64,000 nt of DNA, taken from positions 11,515,493-11,579,492 of the forward strand of contig OU612071.1 in NCBI GenBank assembly GCA_914767715.1. Reading direction: 5' to 3'. Made by a program: the position numbers and the translations under genes. This DNA is from Membranipora membranacea. Its lineage: Eukaryota; Bryozoa; Gymnolaemata; Cheilostomatida; Membraniporidae. Of this stretch, positions 46,030 to 56,430 are shown piece after piece (position 1 is the stretch's first letter; each line of letters begins with the position of its first letter). The notes under the pieces are model-generated. The model did no database searches and had not been told where the DNA came from. It saw only the letters and a program-made list of their open reading frames with translations.

Positions 46030-49000
46030 ATGGAAGAGAAAAGAAAGGAAAGCACTATGACGGCATCATACGCGTCTCGTATGCCATATGTTAACCTAGC
46101 GATCCTCCTGTGTGCTATCGGAGTCGGGATATATCTCACCGCAAAGTCAAGCAATCAACAATATAATCTCCAACAGGTATGTTGTCTATAAAATTCATTA
46201 ATTAAATTAATTATTAATTCTCAATTAAATTCTGTTTTCCACTTGTTATCACTGTCTTATTTGCTCAAACGGATACTGTATTAAAGTAAAGACATTCAAA
46301 AAAAACTAACAGCTAATCAAGTCGAGGAAAGTTGAAGAATAGCACTGGTTTTGTTCAGCTCCAAACTGATATGTCTGTGACTATGATAGAGCAAAACTAT
46401 AGAATGATTTATGTATTTTAAACAATGTAAAAAGTGAACAAAAACCAAAACAGTTATCACTTTTGAATTTCTATAAACTAAAATGGTACGCATTTTGTGT
46501 ATGGGAACCTCTCACATAATACTTCTGTATCGATCAGCATTTATTCTCTATTAACATTTTATTGCGGTTGTTTCAGTCAATTAAACCAATAGAAATCTGA
46601 ACGGTCCCAGTCTTCATAAATGTCTACATAATGCATTAATAACTTTCTTTTTATATTTAGCAATTGGAGTGGACTAAACTGCAGCTGGCACAACTTGAAA
46701 CCAAAGAAGAGACAAACGGATCCGGCCTTTCCTTAGCAAGAGATGAGGATCTCCAGCCTAGCAATGAGGAGATAATACGCCTGCAAAAGAGAGGAGGTGA
46801 ACAACAAAAATAATATTTATTTTCAAACCATTGGTATGCTACCTTAAGAAATGTGGCCTACCTTACAGGTTTTTGTAGAAGTAAGAAAACAAAATGATCG
46901 AATGCACTAAACTTGTGTTTTGTTGGCATCTCGGATTAAAAAGGAAATATAGTAACCTTCACATTGTCAAGGTGTGTGATTCCAGCAGTCCCAATATATT
47001 ATGATTTTGTGCAAAAGTTTTTTAGAAATTTTTAGGCAATAATTTGGTTTGAGGCATATCAAATTGCGTTGGGTCTGTCAACAAGCCTGAGGTTTATGGT
47101 ACATAAAAAAACTCGATTGATCTGAAATTTAGTAACACATTGCTTGGACAGCAGGCATCGATCGTATTTATTGGCTTTTAAGCGGAGATAATTCATAATG
47201 GTATCTTGGGAATGGTTTCAGGTAATGTTTAACGCGGTATTCTTGGGTTACTTGGGGACTGGTTGGAAACTCACTTGGAATATTATTGCTCTGTTTACAG
47301 CAGCTCATGGCTATCCTCAGAGTCTAGGGACCCTGGGTTCATCTTCATTACTCAGGCGAGCGCCCCAACAGCAACAACAACTTCGAGTAATACCTCAACA
47401 ACAACGAAAACAGCCAAGAAAACAACCTATCCAGCAGCAAAGGCAGCCACAGAGACCAACACAAAATCGACGACAGCCAGCTAGAAACACGAACAGAGGA
47501 GGCGGTGGTGATCGCAGCGGCAGCAGTGGTGGTCGTGGTGGCGGCAGTGGTAGAGGTAGCGGAGCTGGTGGAAGAGCCAACTGTAACTGTCCTCCTGGTC
47601 CACCTGGACCCCCGGGACCTGCTGGAGCAAAGGGTAATAACCGTTATGTTAATTACAGTGTAAGCTGGTTGGTTCCGACTTTTTCATTCAGAACTCATGA
47701 TAATTCATACTTTATTAATCAGAACACCTGTTAATTCATACTTCATAATTAAGAACTCCTGTTAATTCATACATAATAATTCAGAACTTCTGTTAATTCA
47801 GACAAGGAAACCTGGTCCCTTCAGCCAGATCTCAAAGCATTCTATTGTCACTTAATTCAGACTCTGCTTAATTAGGACACATTTTTTTGGGGCACCAGAG
47901 GTTCGGTAATCGAGATAGAAACATCATTACTAAAAGGTTCAACACATGTTCACGTGACTGTCTAACAACGAGTAGACTGAACAACTGCGACATCATTGAA
48001 TGTTTGCGGATGGTAGGATATGTTTCGTTGTTATTCTGCATTTATTTTCAGCGCGAATTTATAATGTTTTATTGATGCGGCAAAACAAAAATATTGGAAA
48101 AATCAAAATTAACATAATCAAAATATTGACAGGAAGTAAGCCTATGCTAAATAATTAATCATCATAATTAAAACATTTGTAATTAAGATAAATAATCAAA
48201 AATCGAAAACTTTTAAAATAAAAAAATAAATTTAAAAAAATCTATTAAATAAATAAAAAAGAATGAATAAAACATTTAAAAACATAATTAAACATTTGTA
48301 ATAATGAATTGCTGCTGACAATAAAAGTCTATAATATATATATCATCATCCATTTGTTTTCAGGAGAAGACAGGCTCAGTGGAGAATTAATTCCTGTCGT
48401 CGGAATTCCGGGAATAAAAGGACAAAAGGGTCACCGTGGTGATCAAGGTTTCGGAGGATCTCCTGGTAAGAGATTTCATTAAAATTGAAAGATTAATCCA
48501 AAAAATTGGCTAATCAAGAAGATTTTTAATGCAGTTTAATAGTTAGAGACTCCCACAAATCTTTCACATCATAGTAATCATTCATCTAATTGCAACTAAA
48601 AAGGTTTTTTCAACAAAAGGTTTTAATTAACCTAGATTTTTGTTTATCTCTGATGATGATTAAACCATGAGCTAAACACTAGACCTAATTCGATTTAATC
48701 TGGATGAATTTAAAGTCTTATATACGCAATGTATGAGATTTAAACTCATTATGATGATTATTTAGAGCCAATCCGAATCCAAAGAATCTTCTTAAGCAAT
48801 CAATCAATCAATCAATCAATTTCAATCCTGATTGCCTGCATTGAGAATTTCTCCCTCACAGTACTACCCCAAACAACCATCATGATTCATTTACCAGCAA
48901 AAATGATTGTTGTCAAATGTCTCAACAAATTCTATCAACTGTATTTTTGCTGTGGATTTTTAACGGGGTGATACGTTATTCTTGATCGTGAATATGAAGG

Positions 49001-49904
49001 AAATTTTCGGGTTGTTTTGATTTTTATTTAAATTGAATGAGGATTTTTATCAGAAGCTGTAACAGTACAAAAACCCATAACTAGCCAGCATTGCCCTAAC
49101 AATGGGGATATCAAAATTTGGATGATCTTATTTTACAGTCAGGCCAAAATATGGTGTACTCTTTCACTTTCACGTTAACTTTCACTTTAACTTTCACTTT
49201 TAGGTAGCGCAGGGTCGCCAGGACTTCAAGGTCCTAGAGGATTCCAAGGGAACAATGGTAGAGATGGTGCTCAGGGGAATACTGGCAATCCAGGTAACAA
49301 TGGGGCCAATGGTGCTCAGGGGCCAGCAGGAAGAGATGGTTTAGTTGGACCCCAAGGTGGACAAGGATTACCAGGAATCGATGGAAGACAAGGATTACAG
49401 GGCATTCAAGGACGACAAGGAGTTGCAGGAATTAAAGGAGCTACAGGACTGACTGGACCCCAAGGAGTGATCGGCCTTCCCGGCCTCCAAGGAGATCAAG
49501 GGCCGACAGGAGCACAAGGGCCGGCTGGAGTACAAGGGCCACCCGGTATGGATGGTATGGATGGTATGGATGGTACGGATGGTACGGATGGTACGGATGG
49601 TACGGATGGTACGGATGGTACGGATGGTGATGATGGTACGGATGGTGATGATGGGAATGACGGGAATGCCGGAGGTGACGGGACGGATGGAATGGATGGA
49701 ATGGATGGAATGGACGGAATGGACGGAATGGACGGAACGGATGGTAATAATGGCGGTGGAAACGATAACGGTAATAATGGCGGTGGAAACGATAATGACA
49801 ACTGTAATAACGGTCAAGGGAATGGAACCGATGACGACTGTGATAACGGTAATAACGGTAATAATGGTCAAGGTAATGGTCAAGGTCAAGGTCAAGGAAA
49901 ATAA
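46030..49904 (+). CDS. type II transmembrane collagen-like protein, 472 residues
   Basis: Five coding exons: 46030-46176, 46661-46796, 47301-47633, 48364-48465 and 49204-49904, with phases 0, 1, 1 and 1. The joined frame is open from ATG to TAA. Residues 1-19 are cytoplasmic and 20-38 a membrane anchor (VNLAILLCAIGVGIYLTA). Exon 2 encodes a hydrophilic stem that could coil. Exon 3 encodes a Gln/Arg/Pro-rich then Gly/Ser/Arg-rich stalk, a Cys-Asn-Cys pair and the first triplets (PPGPPGPPGPAG). Exons 4-5 carry Gly-X-Y repeats, first mixed and then an acidic run of Gly-Met-Asp and Gly-Thr-Asp. The C terminus is rich in Gly, Asn and Gln with two cysteines. The layout resembles membrane collagens of the MARCO, collagen XIII and gliomedin kind: trimer on the cell surface, matrix contact or ligand capture. 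No C-terminal globular domain is present. An AATAAA follows at 50041. The in-frame TAG before the ATG supports this start. Confidence 0.9.
47690..47815 (+). repeat. short tandem repeat in collagen intron 3
   Basis: About 3.5 units of roughly 33 bases with consensus CTGTTAATTCATAC.T.ATAATTCAGAACT. It starts about 60 bases downstream of the exon-3 donor. Confidence 0.8.
49549..49740 (+). repeat. coding 9-base repeat (GGTATGGAT / GGTACGGAT)
   Basis: The Gly-Met-Asp and Gly-Thr-Asp triplets are encoded by near-identical repeats. Blocks of GGTATGGAT, GGTACGGAT and later GGAATGGAT/GGAATGGAC show separate local expansions. The repeat is in frame, so changes in copy number keep the collagen register. 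Confidence 0.95.
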
Positions 49905-50040
49905 ATGTAATAACAAAATTGCTGAAACTCGATTGTTTTTTTTGTATATATTATTTACAATTTTGAGTTGCATTAATTTACCTATAATATTTGGTTTTTA
50001 TTATGACAATTTTTTTTTTATAAAATTATGAAATTTGTAA

Positions 50041-50046
50041 AATAAA
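50041..50046 (+). terminator. polyadenylation signal of the collagen gene
   Basis: AATAAA 137 bases after the stop codon, followed by GT-rich sequence (GAAGTTGTTC). It is the first AATAAA of canonical form after the stop with this context. Confidence 0.6.
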
Positions 50047-50705
50047 AGTGATGACCTTAGAAGTTGTTCAATTTGATTTCCATGACAAAGCAACTGCAAA
50101 AATCATCAGAACCCAGTGCATTGGCCATACCCACCGATATATATTTTATAGATGAGAGGAACAAATATCTGACCCTGAACAAGCATATGGCTATTTTATG
50201 TATAGCTGCCGGAACACATTTCTCATCTTTTCTTGGTCCACAAGTTCAGAATTGTAATAATATAGCTGACCCTTGTAAACTTTGGTCAAGGATCTTGCCT
50301 AAGTTTTCACAGGATCGTAAATCAATGCATAACATAGAAGCTGCCAGTTTTTAAGCTTAATTTAGATCCTGACACAAAGTCTTATACTGATGGCATATCT
50401 CCACAAAATCATATCGATGGTTAAACCTGTATGCCCTGTACAACTTACTGGGAATAAGTAAACATCTAATTGGTGATTGGACACTGTGGGCACACAAAGT
50501 GTTAGCTATGTCACCTTGCAACAAGGTAATGACTTGGAGTGGAGCGATGTGACTTTTTAAAAATTGTCTCCCCTGTTTGCTCAGTCTGACTGTTCGAAAT
50601 CATATCAATTATTCTTTTGTATCAATATCCTGCAGCATTGCCACAAAAAAAACTTCGACAAGTTTTCCCTGCATTGCCTGCTACACTTTTACTGATCAGC
50701 AGCAG
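50047..50705. other. no gene recognised
   Basis: An open frame at 50064-50354 has no recognisable motif. Nothing else is supported. Confidence 0.35.
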
Positions 50706-50770
50706 AGACTAGGGGAGGCAGGAAGGCACTGCCTCCCCTAGAAAGCTAAATAGAGAGGACTAAAAACCTT
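50706..50770. mobile_element. MITE family C, left fragment
   Basis: CTAGGGGAGGCAGGAAGGC.CTGCCTCCCCTAGAAAGCTAAAT matches the left part of the family. It is cut off at the U2-like segment that follows. Confidence 0.65.
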
Positions 50771-50771
50771 A

Positions 50772-51048
50772 TTTATGACAAAACAAATCATAAATGGACA
50801 ACCAATTCAATTCGCTTCTCGGCCTATCGGCAATAGATCGCTTCTCGGCCTATTGGCTAAGATCAAAGTGTCATGGTCAATGGCTGATTAGTGCCTGTTT
50901 CAGTTTCTGGCAGCTTGCTGCACACTCGCCATGGCCTCACCTCTAGGATGCATTCTAGTTTACTAGGATGTATCACACTCTCAGTACGAGGACTCCGGGC
51001 AACTTGCGTCCCTCTTTAGGGGCAGCCCACCCTCTGTTTTGTCATAAA
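50772..51048. mobile_element. U2-snRNA-like segment bounded by 14-bp inverted repeats
   Basis: 50837-50871 matches the 5' end of U2 snRNA (ATCGCTTCTCGGCC..TTGGCTAAGATCAA.GTGT) with one substitution and one extra A. A partial second copy of the same 5' end lies at 50812-50830. The branch-site recognition sequence GTAGTA and the rest of U2 do not follow, so this is not a functional snRNA gene. The segment is bounded by TTTATGACAAAACA (50772-50785) and its inverse TGTTTTGTCATAAA (51035-51048). It may be a U2-headed SINE or a retro-copied U2 fragment. Confidence 0.6.
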
Positions 51049-51053
51049 CAGGG

Positions 51054-51258
51054 GACTGCCTCCCCTAGAAAGCTAAATGGAGTGGCCTAAAGACACTAAA
51101 GCTGAATGATCTCATTCAAAATCAACTCCGCTGGGATTTCCATTTGCTAATTATATACCTTAAATCACTTAGGGAGGAACTTACAGTACCCGTCCTGGTG
51201 ATGCTTCAGACTCGCCTCAGACTTTTGACTCCCTACCATTTTTTCTAAACTACGGCCA
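51054..51258. mobile_element. MITE family C, 3' part
   Basis: Carries TGCCTCCCCTAGAAAGCTAAATGGAGTGGCCTAAAG (as two overlapping matches), GGGATTTCCATTTGCTAA and the right end AAACTACGGCC. The left terminal repeat is absent. Confidence 0.7.
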
Positions 51259-52924
51259 TAAGATATCACAGAAAAGTGCATATATTGAAGGAATCGGTAG
51301 ATCATTTTAAATAATAAATTATTTTCCTTAGCCTTTGAGGTAGAAATAAGCTTCAAACAAGTGGAGGTAAATCATAAATAGTCAACCAATTCAATTCCAT
51401 TCCTCATAATCAATTCAGATAATTTTCTGCTTCTATACTTATGCTTATGTATGCTTCCATTGCACAGATGAGGACACTATTATAGCAATTAGTTACACAA
51501 TTTCATCCATCCCTCCTTCCTCAGTAAATCTTTGTTACACTTGAGGTTGAGCCAGCTTGAAGGAAAGAGATAAAACTGTAAACATGGCAGCTATTGTGTT
51601 ATGCATTGATTGTCGTCCTAGTAACAACCCACACTACTTGCAGGTCGACTTTGTGATACACGTCTCTCTGCACGTAACGGTTGGATTAATCCAAATGTGC
51701 GTATGTACTCAAACTGAAAAGTCACCCGACCCGAACTGGTGAGCGTCGAACCTGAGCACATTTGGATTAATCAAAAGCTATAGTGCAAAGATAACCGACC
51801 TGAATTGATTGGTGCACATGCACAAAGTGGTAACAACCTTCAATTACTTGGCAATTTGCTTGACCAAAGTTTACATGGATCAGCTATAATAGATTCTGAA
51901 CTTGTAGGCCAATCCAAGATGGGAAATGCGGTGACCCTGTACGTATTGCAGTTGAAAATGTAGAAATGTGCCATCAATCATGCATGTGAAGATAACTCTA
52001 AAAAACAATCCCAATTGATTAACTTGATACAATTAAATGTTCTTTTTCTTATTTTACTGAAGCTTTTTAGCTAAGAAACACCTGACAAAGTCAGTACTCA
52101 AACTCCACTTTGTGCATGTGCACCATTCAATTCAGGCTGGATATTTTTGCACCATAGCGACTTAACTAATTCAAATGTGCTTGAGTTCTCAACCTGAAAA
52201 GTCGCCCCACCTTCACTGGGAAAAAGTTAGCTTTCATAGGCAAAATGTAAAAAGTTCAATTGGGCCAGTTTGTGGTACTGTCGCTACAGTGCAGAGAGAC
52301 TCGCATCACAGAGTCAGTCTGCAAGCAATGTGCACAAACTCCCTCCGCAGATCAATGACGTAATAAATAAAGGGGCTACATATTTCAAAGGTAAGATTTA
52401 CAACCTCAGTCAGCCCAAATTGTCCACACCTTTGGGAATTCTGTAGAACCTTGTAAGTCGACCTTGTAAGTCTCATTTTGTCATCTTCGCCAAAACTTAT
52501 AGAGATATAGTGCATGAAATCAATTACAAAGACATCAAATCTAATGATGGTAGGCTATGTTTTAGAGAATGTCACACAGTCAACATTATGAGATCCGTTT
52601 AAATTAATATTATTGGGTCCTGTTATAACAGCTTGCTTACCTTCAACCTTGCATGTAACTACATCTGTTAGTTTATTCGAAATCCATTCATCCAAACATT
52701 ACAGAATCATAACTCCATGCCATAAATGGTTTTTCTCATCAATCACAGCTTCACTAAATTATTTTTTAATACTTTATTTATTAAATAATTAGCATGAGAG
52801 CTCAAGTAAGTCCATGTGGTAAATGAGACATGGTCGCTGATAATTGATCTAAAGTCCACAACTAACTATCTTTTTACCTCTACAACAGTGTATTCTCAAT
52901 TCAACCTACAGAAATACAAATACA
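51259..52924. other. no gene recognised
   Basis: Short open frames without motifs. A loosely repeated phrase (AATGTGC..GA.TTCTCAA.CTGAAAAGTC.CCC) occurs near 51690 and 52170, so part of this stretch is an old duplication. Confidence 0.4.
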
Positions 52925-53010
52925 AATATCCAGCCAGTGGCGTATATTGCCACTCACGGCCCGCGCATATGCGTGAATAGCTCAGTGTGTAGAGCGTCTG
53001 CGGGCTCGGG
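52925..53010 (+). mobile_element. tRNA-derived SINE (family 1)
   Basis: Same leader and A box as 1-185 (CAGTGGCGTATATT.CCACTCACGGCCC, then GAATAGCTCAGTGTGTAGAGCGTC), here on the plus strand. No B box follows; the sequence runs directly into the 2.5-kb duplicated segment. Confidence 0.65.
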
Positions 53011-55706
53011 GATAAACTTCTCGTTGAGAGTGGGGAAAAGGGGGAGGAGAAAAGAGAAAAAAGGGGAGGGGCAAAGGAAAGAAAGAGAATAAGTTGTCTT
53101 CTCATTTTACGTGTCATGACAACTCCTGGGATATTTCATAGCTTTTTATAGATATACACATTGAATTCCATATCTGGAATAGCATCATTAGCTTTCTTTT
53201 GCAAAACAAAGGGCTTGCAAAAATAGCCAGTCCCTAGTAGCAATCTAGAAATGCCCTAATCATCGACACTGTAGGGGTATAATTACTGTTTGCAATTTTG
53301 TAAACAAGACAATTTCTCAGGCTAATTATTCATGCTACTAGGGACAGCCAATCAGATAACAGTCAGATGGGTCCCTGTGTTTAGTGTCCTAACCCTATAA
53401 CGCTATGATACTATTTCCATTCTAAGAGAAGAATCTAATTCAGTGGATATACAGTATTATCTTAACATATGCATAGGGGGAGGGATACAGTGGGCAGTAG
53501 AAACGCCATTTCAATTCGCAGATGAGGATTTATTGTCTTATGAGTCATCTAAATAACTGAATTCTGATGGCTGGCAAAGAAATTCTCAGCATTGAATTAT
53601 TTGACCAGGTTGTTAATGATTTGATAGTCGCCAATAAAGGTTAGCTACGTCCTGCAACACTGCTTGTTCATCATATAAAATGAACTGAAGTAATCCATTG
53701 TGTTAGATAGAAATGTCTATCTATGCAGCAACTTGATCAGCGATATAACAGAATTGGTATAGAGTTTTATTTTGCCAAATATTTATCAACATCATGGGTA
53801 CAAAGCCTATAAGATTGGTTATATTGTATTTTACAAGATAAAATTTTAGACAGATAATTTCTCAACATTATAATTATAGCACCTCAATGATGACCTCAAC
53901 AAAATAACTAATACCATTATTCAGCCTGAAAAGTTGCTACTAGAACATGAGAGCCAAGTAAAAAAATAATACAACAGGAAATATCAAGCACAGTGCTATG
54001 TTTGTGTACAGATCAGAAGTCATTCATATGCAAATCCTTAGTAGGTACTCATATAATATGTATGTTGACATCATGTCGGCCTCACAATACCTCATTGCAC
54101 GCTGGATGCAGAACTTGAGGCTTATATAAAGTTGGATGAGACTGCAGCTCAGCTCGTATGGCCATACTAATGTGGACAAGATTTGTTGAGGTGTCTTTGC
54201 AGCAGGTGATGAGTTGACAGCGTGCAGTCGACGTATAAGATGTGACAGTGTGATACTCTGAATCTGGTCAACAAGACTCCCACTATACCTGCAAGAGGAG
54301 AATGTTTATATTATGCAAAAGGGGCAGTGTGAAAGTATCTGATCGAACAAAAGATATTTTTTCTAATGTATTACATCGGCAAAAGTATCTCTTGTCTGAT
54401 CAGATGTGATCTTGTCAGGTTTGGTTGTTTTTGCGTGAGCTTTGCCATTTTACGTTGTAATAACACATATTATTTGATTCAGCTGATACTATGTGACGGT
54501 CGCCTCAGTACAACGTTAGAATGAAAACTATTCAAAGTGTCTAAACATCTAGCATTAACTAGTACCGTAGAGGAGTAAATATGTGCTTGAATTAAATTTA
54601 GCTAGATGAGTTAATGTTAGCTAGCACATAATTCTAGCTAATTGAAGTAAGAGTATATTTAATGTAAAGTGTAAATGTTTGCGCAAATTAGATTTAGCTC
54701 ATTCAAATAGCCGATGTGCGGAACGGCGAGCTTCTCCTACTCATCTAAGCTATGATGTAGTTCCTCAAATCAAACACTGCAATAAACATTGGGCAACGTA
54801 CCATTTGCCAAGAGTTGATGTGTGTTAACGGGTCAGGTAATGGAGAAGTAGTTGAGTTCTTAGTGGAAAACTGCCTAAGTGATCCCATCGTTCTTTACAT
54901 CATCAAGGAAACTATATATAAACGGAAAGCACACACCAGCCGATTATTCAGTATATTGTCCTTTCGTTTGTACAACGCTAAATAAATCCATGACCTCTCT
55001 GCCCAAAATATTAAGCCACGTTTACACATGAGGTTGAAATGGTCAAATACTACTATGTCATGAGTATTGTTGTAACACACTTTTAGCGGAAAAGATTTAA
55101 TTAGAAAGTTGAAGCATGGAAAAGAATAATAATTGCGTGCATCCACCTTGTCGCCAATAAGCCATAATTTGCATATAATATTGATTATGTCATTGTCTCA
55201 CGATCGGCAAGATGACATACCCATTACCTGTATTAGATGAGGCTTGTAACAACTAGGGTCAGGGTGTTATAATCTCAAGCCAATCTGTGGCCATGTATGC
55301 CTGCTAGACACGTCACAAGACATAGGGCCTCCTGTTACCAATTCAACTGACAAAAACACTGGTAATGCATATTATACATCTGATTAGGCTTAGGCTACTT
55401 ACGCTTAGCGGAGGATACTTTCTTCTCTCCATCAGTCATTTCTGCATTGAACGATGTCTTCCTCTGAATAGCATTGGGGTCTTCAACTTAACTGCTGGCA
55501 GCCTTGTCCCAAAAAGTACATCCAGAAATATAGATTGTGTACCTACAAGATCATACAATGGAAATTTGAGCAAGAGAAAGTTTACGTAAATACTCAACTG
55601 ATCGCTGAATCAGGAGCTCTTTCAATGAGAATGAGCAAACTACACTAGTCAATATGTCGCCATCACTTCGCCCTAATCCTTTACTGTCCCTCAGTTCCAA
55701 AGACAG
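53001..55706. repeat. duplicated segment, copy A
   Basis: Direct copy of 56431-58902, high identity by eye. Both begin CGGGCTCGGGGATA and end CCAAAGACAG. Copy A contains an extra insert of about 300 bp (53160-53455). No gene is recognised. The minus-strand open frame at 54895-55146 is longer in copy B (58020-58418), but the copies differ mostly at replacement sites and copy A has a stop within it. Confidence 0.9.
53160..53455. mobile_element. foldback MITE (family D), insert in copy A
   Basis: Absent from the corresponding place in copy B, where the flanks join directly (GATATACAGTATTATC). It is flanked by GATATACA on both sides, a probable target duplication. It contains an inner inverted pair (CAGTCCCTAGTAGCA and TGCTACTAGGGACAG) about 100 bases apart. 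Related sequence lies at 9495-9690. Confidence 0.8.
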
Positions 55707-56280
55707 GGCTAGTAACTGAGGTAACTCAGTCAGTCCACCAGCAAGGAATCAATCAATCAATTATTGGAGATAAAAATTAAGCTACTACCCACCTAACCTA
55801 AGGAACCTGTCTTGACAAGCTTGTAAAATATTGACGAAGCTTGTCAAGACAAGCTACCACCTAAGCAGCTATCCAGCCCTTTAACTCCTTGCTAAGAGTA
55901 AGTGTACGACTACTTAATAGTATCTAGTAGTAAAAAAATACTCACATCACCATCTTTCTTTGGTTCAAAACTCACCAGTCTTCTTCTCATCAGGCCAGAT
56001 GTTTTTTATACATGCTGTACCTGTCCAGTCTTCAACCCACTCATATGAGTAAAACATACAGTTAAGCTTATTTTGCTTCATCATAAAAAGAGTATAAGGA
56101 ACTTGTCCAGTGCTTGCTTGAACACTTTCAGTCTCTATTCTACTGTCAAAACCACTCGGTTTGCCTCATAATAGTTGAGCAGGAATGTAATTTGGAGGAT
56201 AGTGAGGGATTTATGTAGTTTTCAATAACAATTCAACTTGAAATATATTTTAACTGATTTATAACTAAATATTTTAATGG
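55707..56280. other. spacer with a 15-bp perfect hairpin
   Basis: No gene. A perfect hairpin TGTCTTGACAAGCTT / AAGCTTGTCAAGACA lies at 55808-55851 with a 14-base loop. Confidence 0.7.
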
Positions 56281-56401
56281 AAATATTGAGAATTGAGAAA
56301 ATGCGAGACAATGTATTGAAGGGATATATTTTCTCAATTTTGAGATAGTAGAGTTGTCCACTCTGGCAGGATTCTCAATTTTCTCAATTATTCTCAATAT
56401 T
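56281..56401. mobile_element. small inverted-repeat element (TTCTCAAT type)
   Basis: AATATTGAGAATTGAGAAAAT at the left faces TTTTCTCAATTATTCTCAATATT at the right, with TCTCAATTTTGAGA inside. It is probably a MITE of about 120 bp. The target duplication could not be fixed. Confidence 0.5.
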
Positions 56402-56430
56402 AGGTGAAAGTATAGTGGATCTCTGGGCGG

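Noticed and set aside
47198-47734. 178-codon frame starting MVSWEWF in the collagen gene
   Set aside because: Its first part lies in intron 2. The acceptor at 47291-47300 joins in phase with exon 2, which supplies a real membrane anchor.
49549-49740. CRISPR-like direct repeats
   Set aside because: There are no spacers; it is an in-frame coding repeat in an animal gene.
49395-50031. Long frames on the minus strand and in another plus frame over the collagen repeat
   Set aside because: They are shadows of the Gly-X-Y repeat; the collagen frame is fixed by splice phases and the Gly periodicity.
50837-50871. A functional U2 snRNA gene
   Set aside because: Only the 5' end matches; the branch-site recognition sequence, Sm site and 3' stem-loops do not follow.
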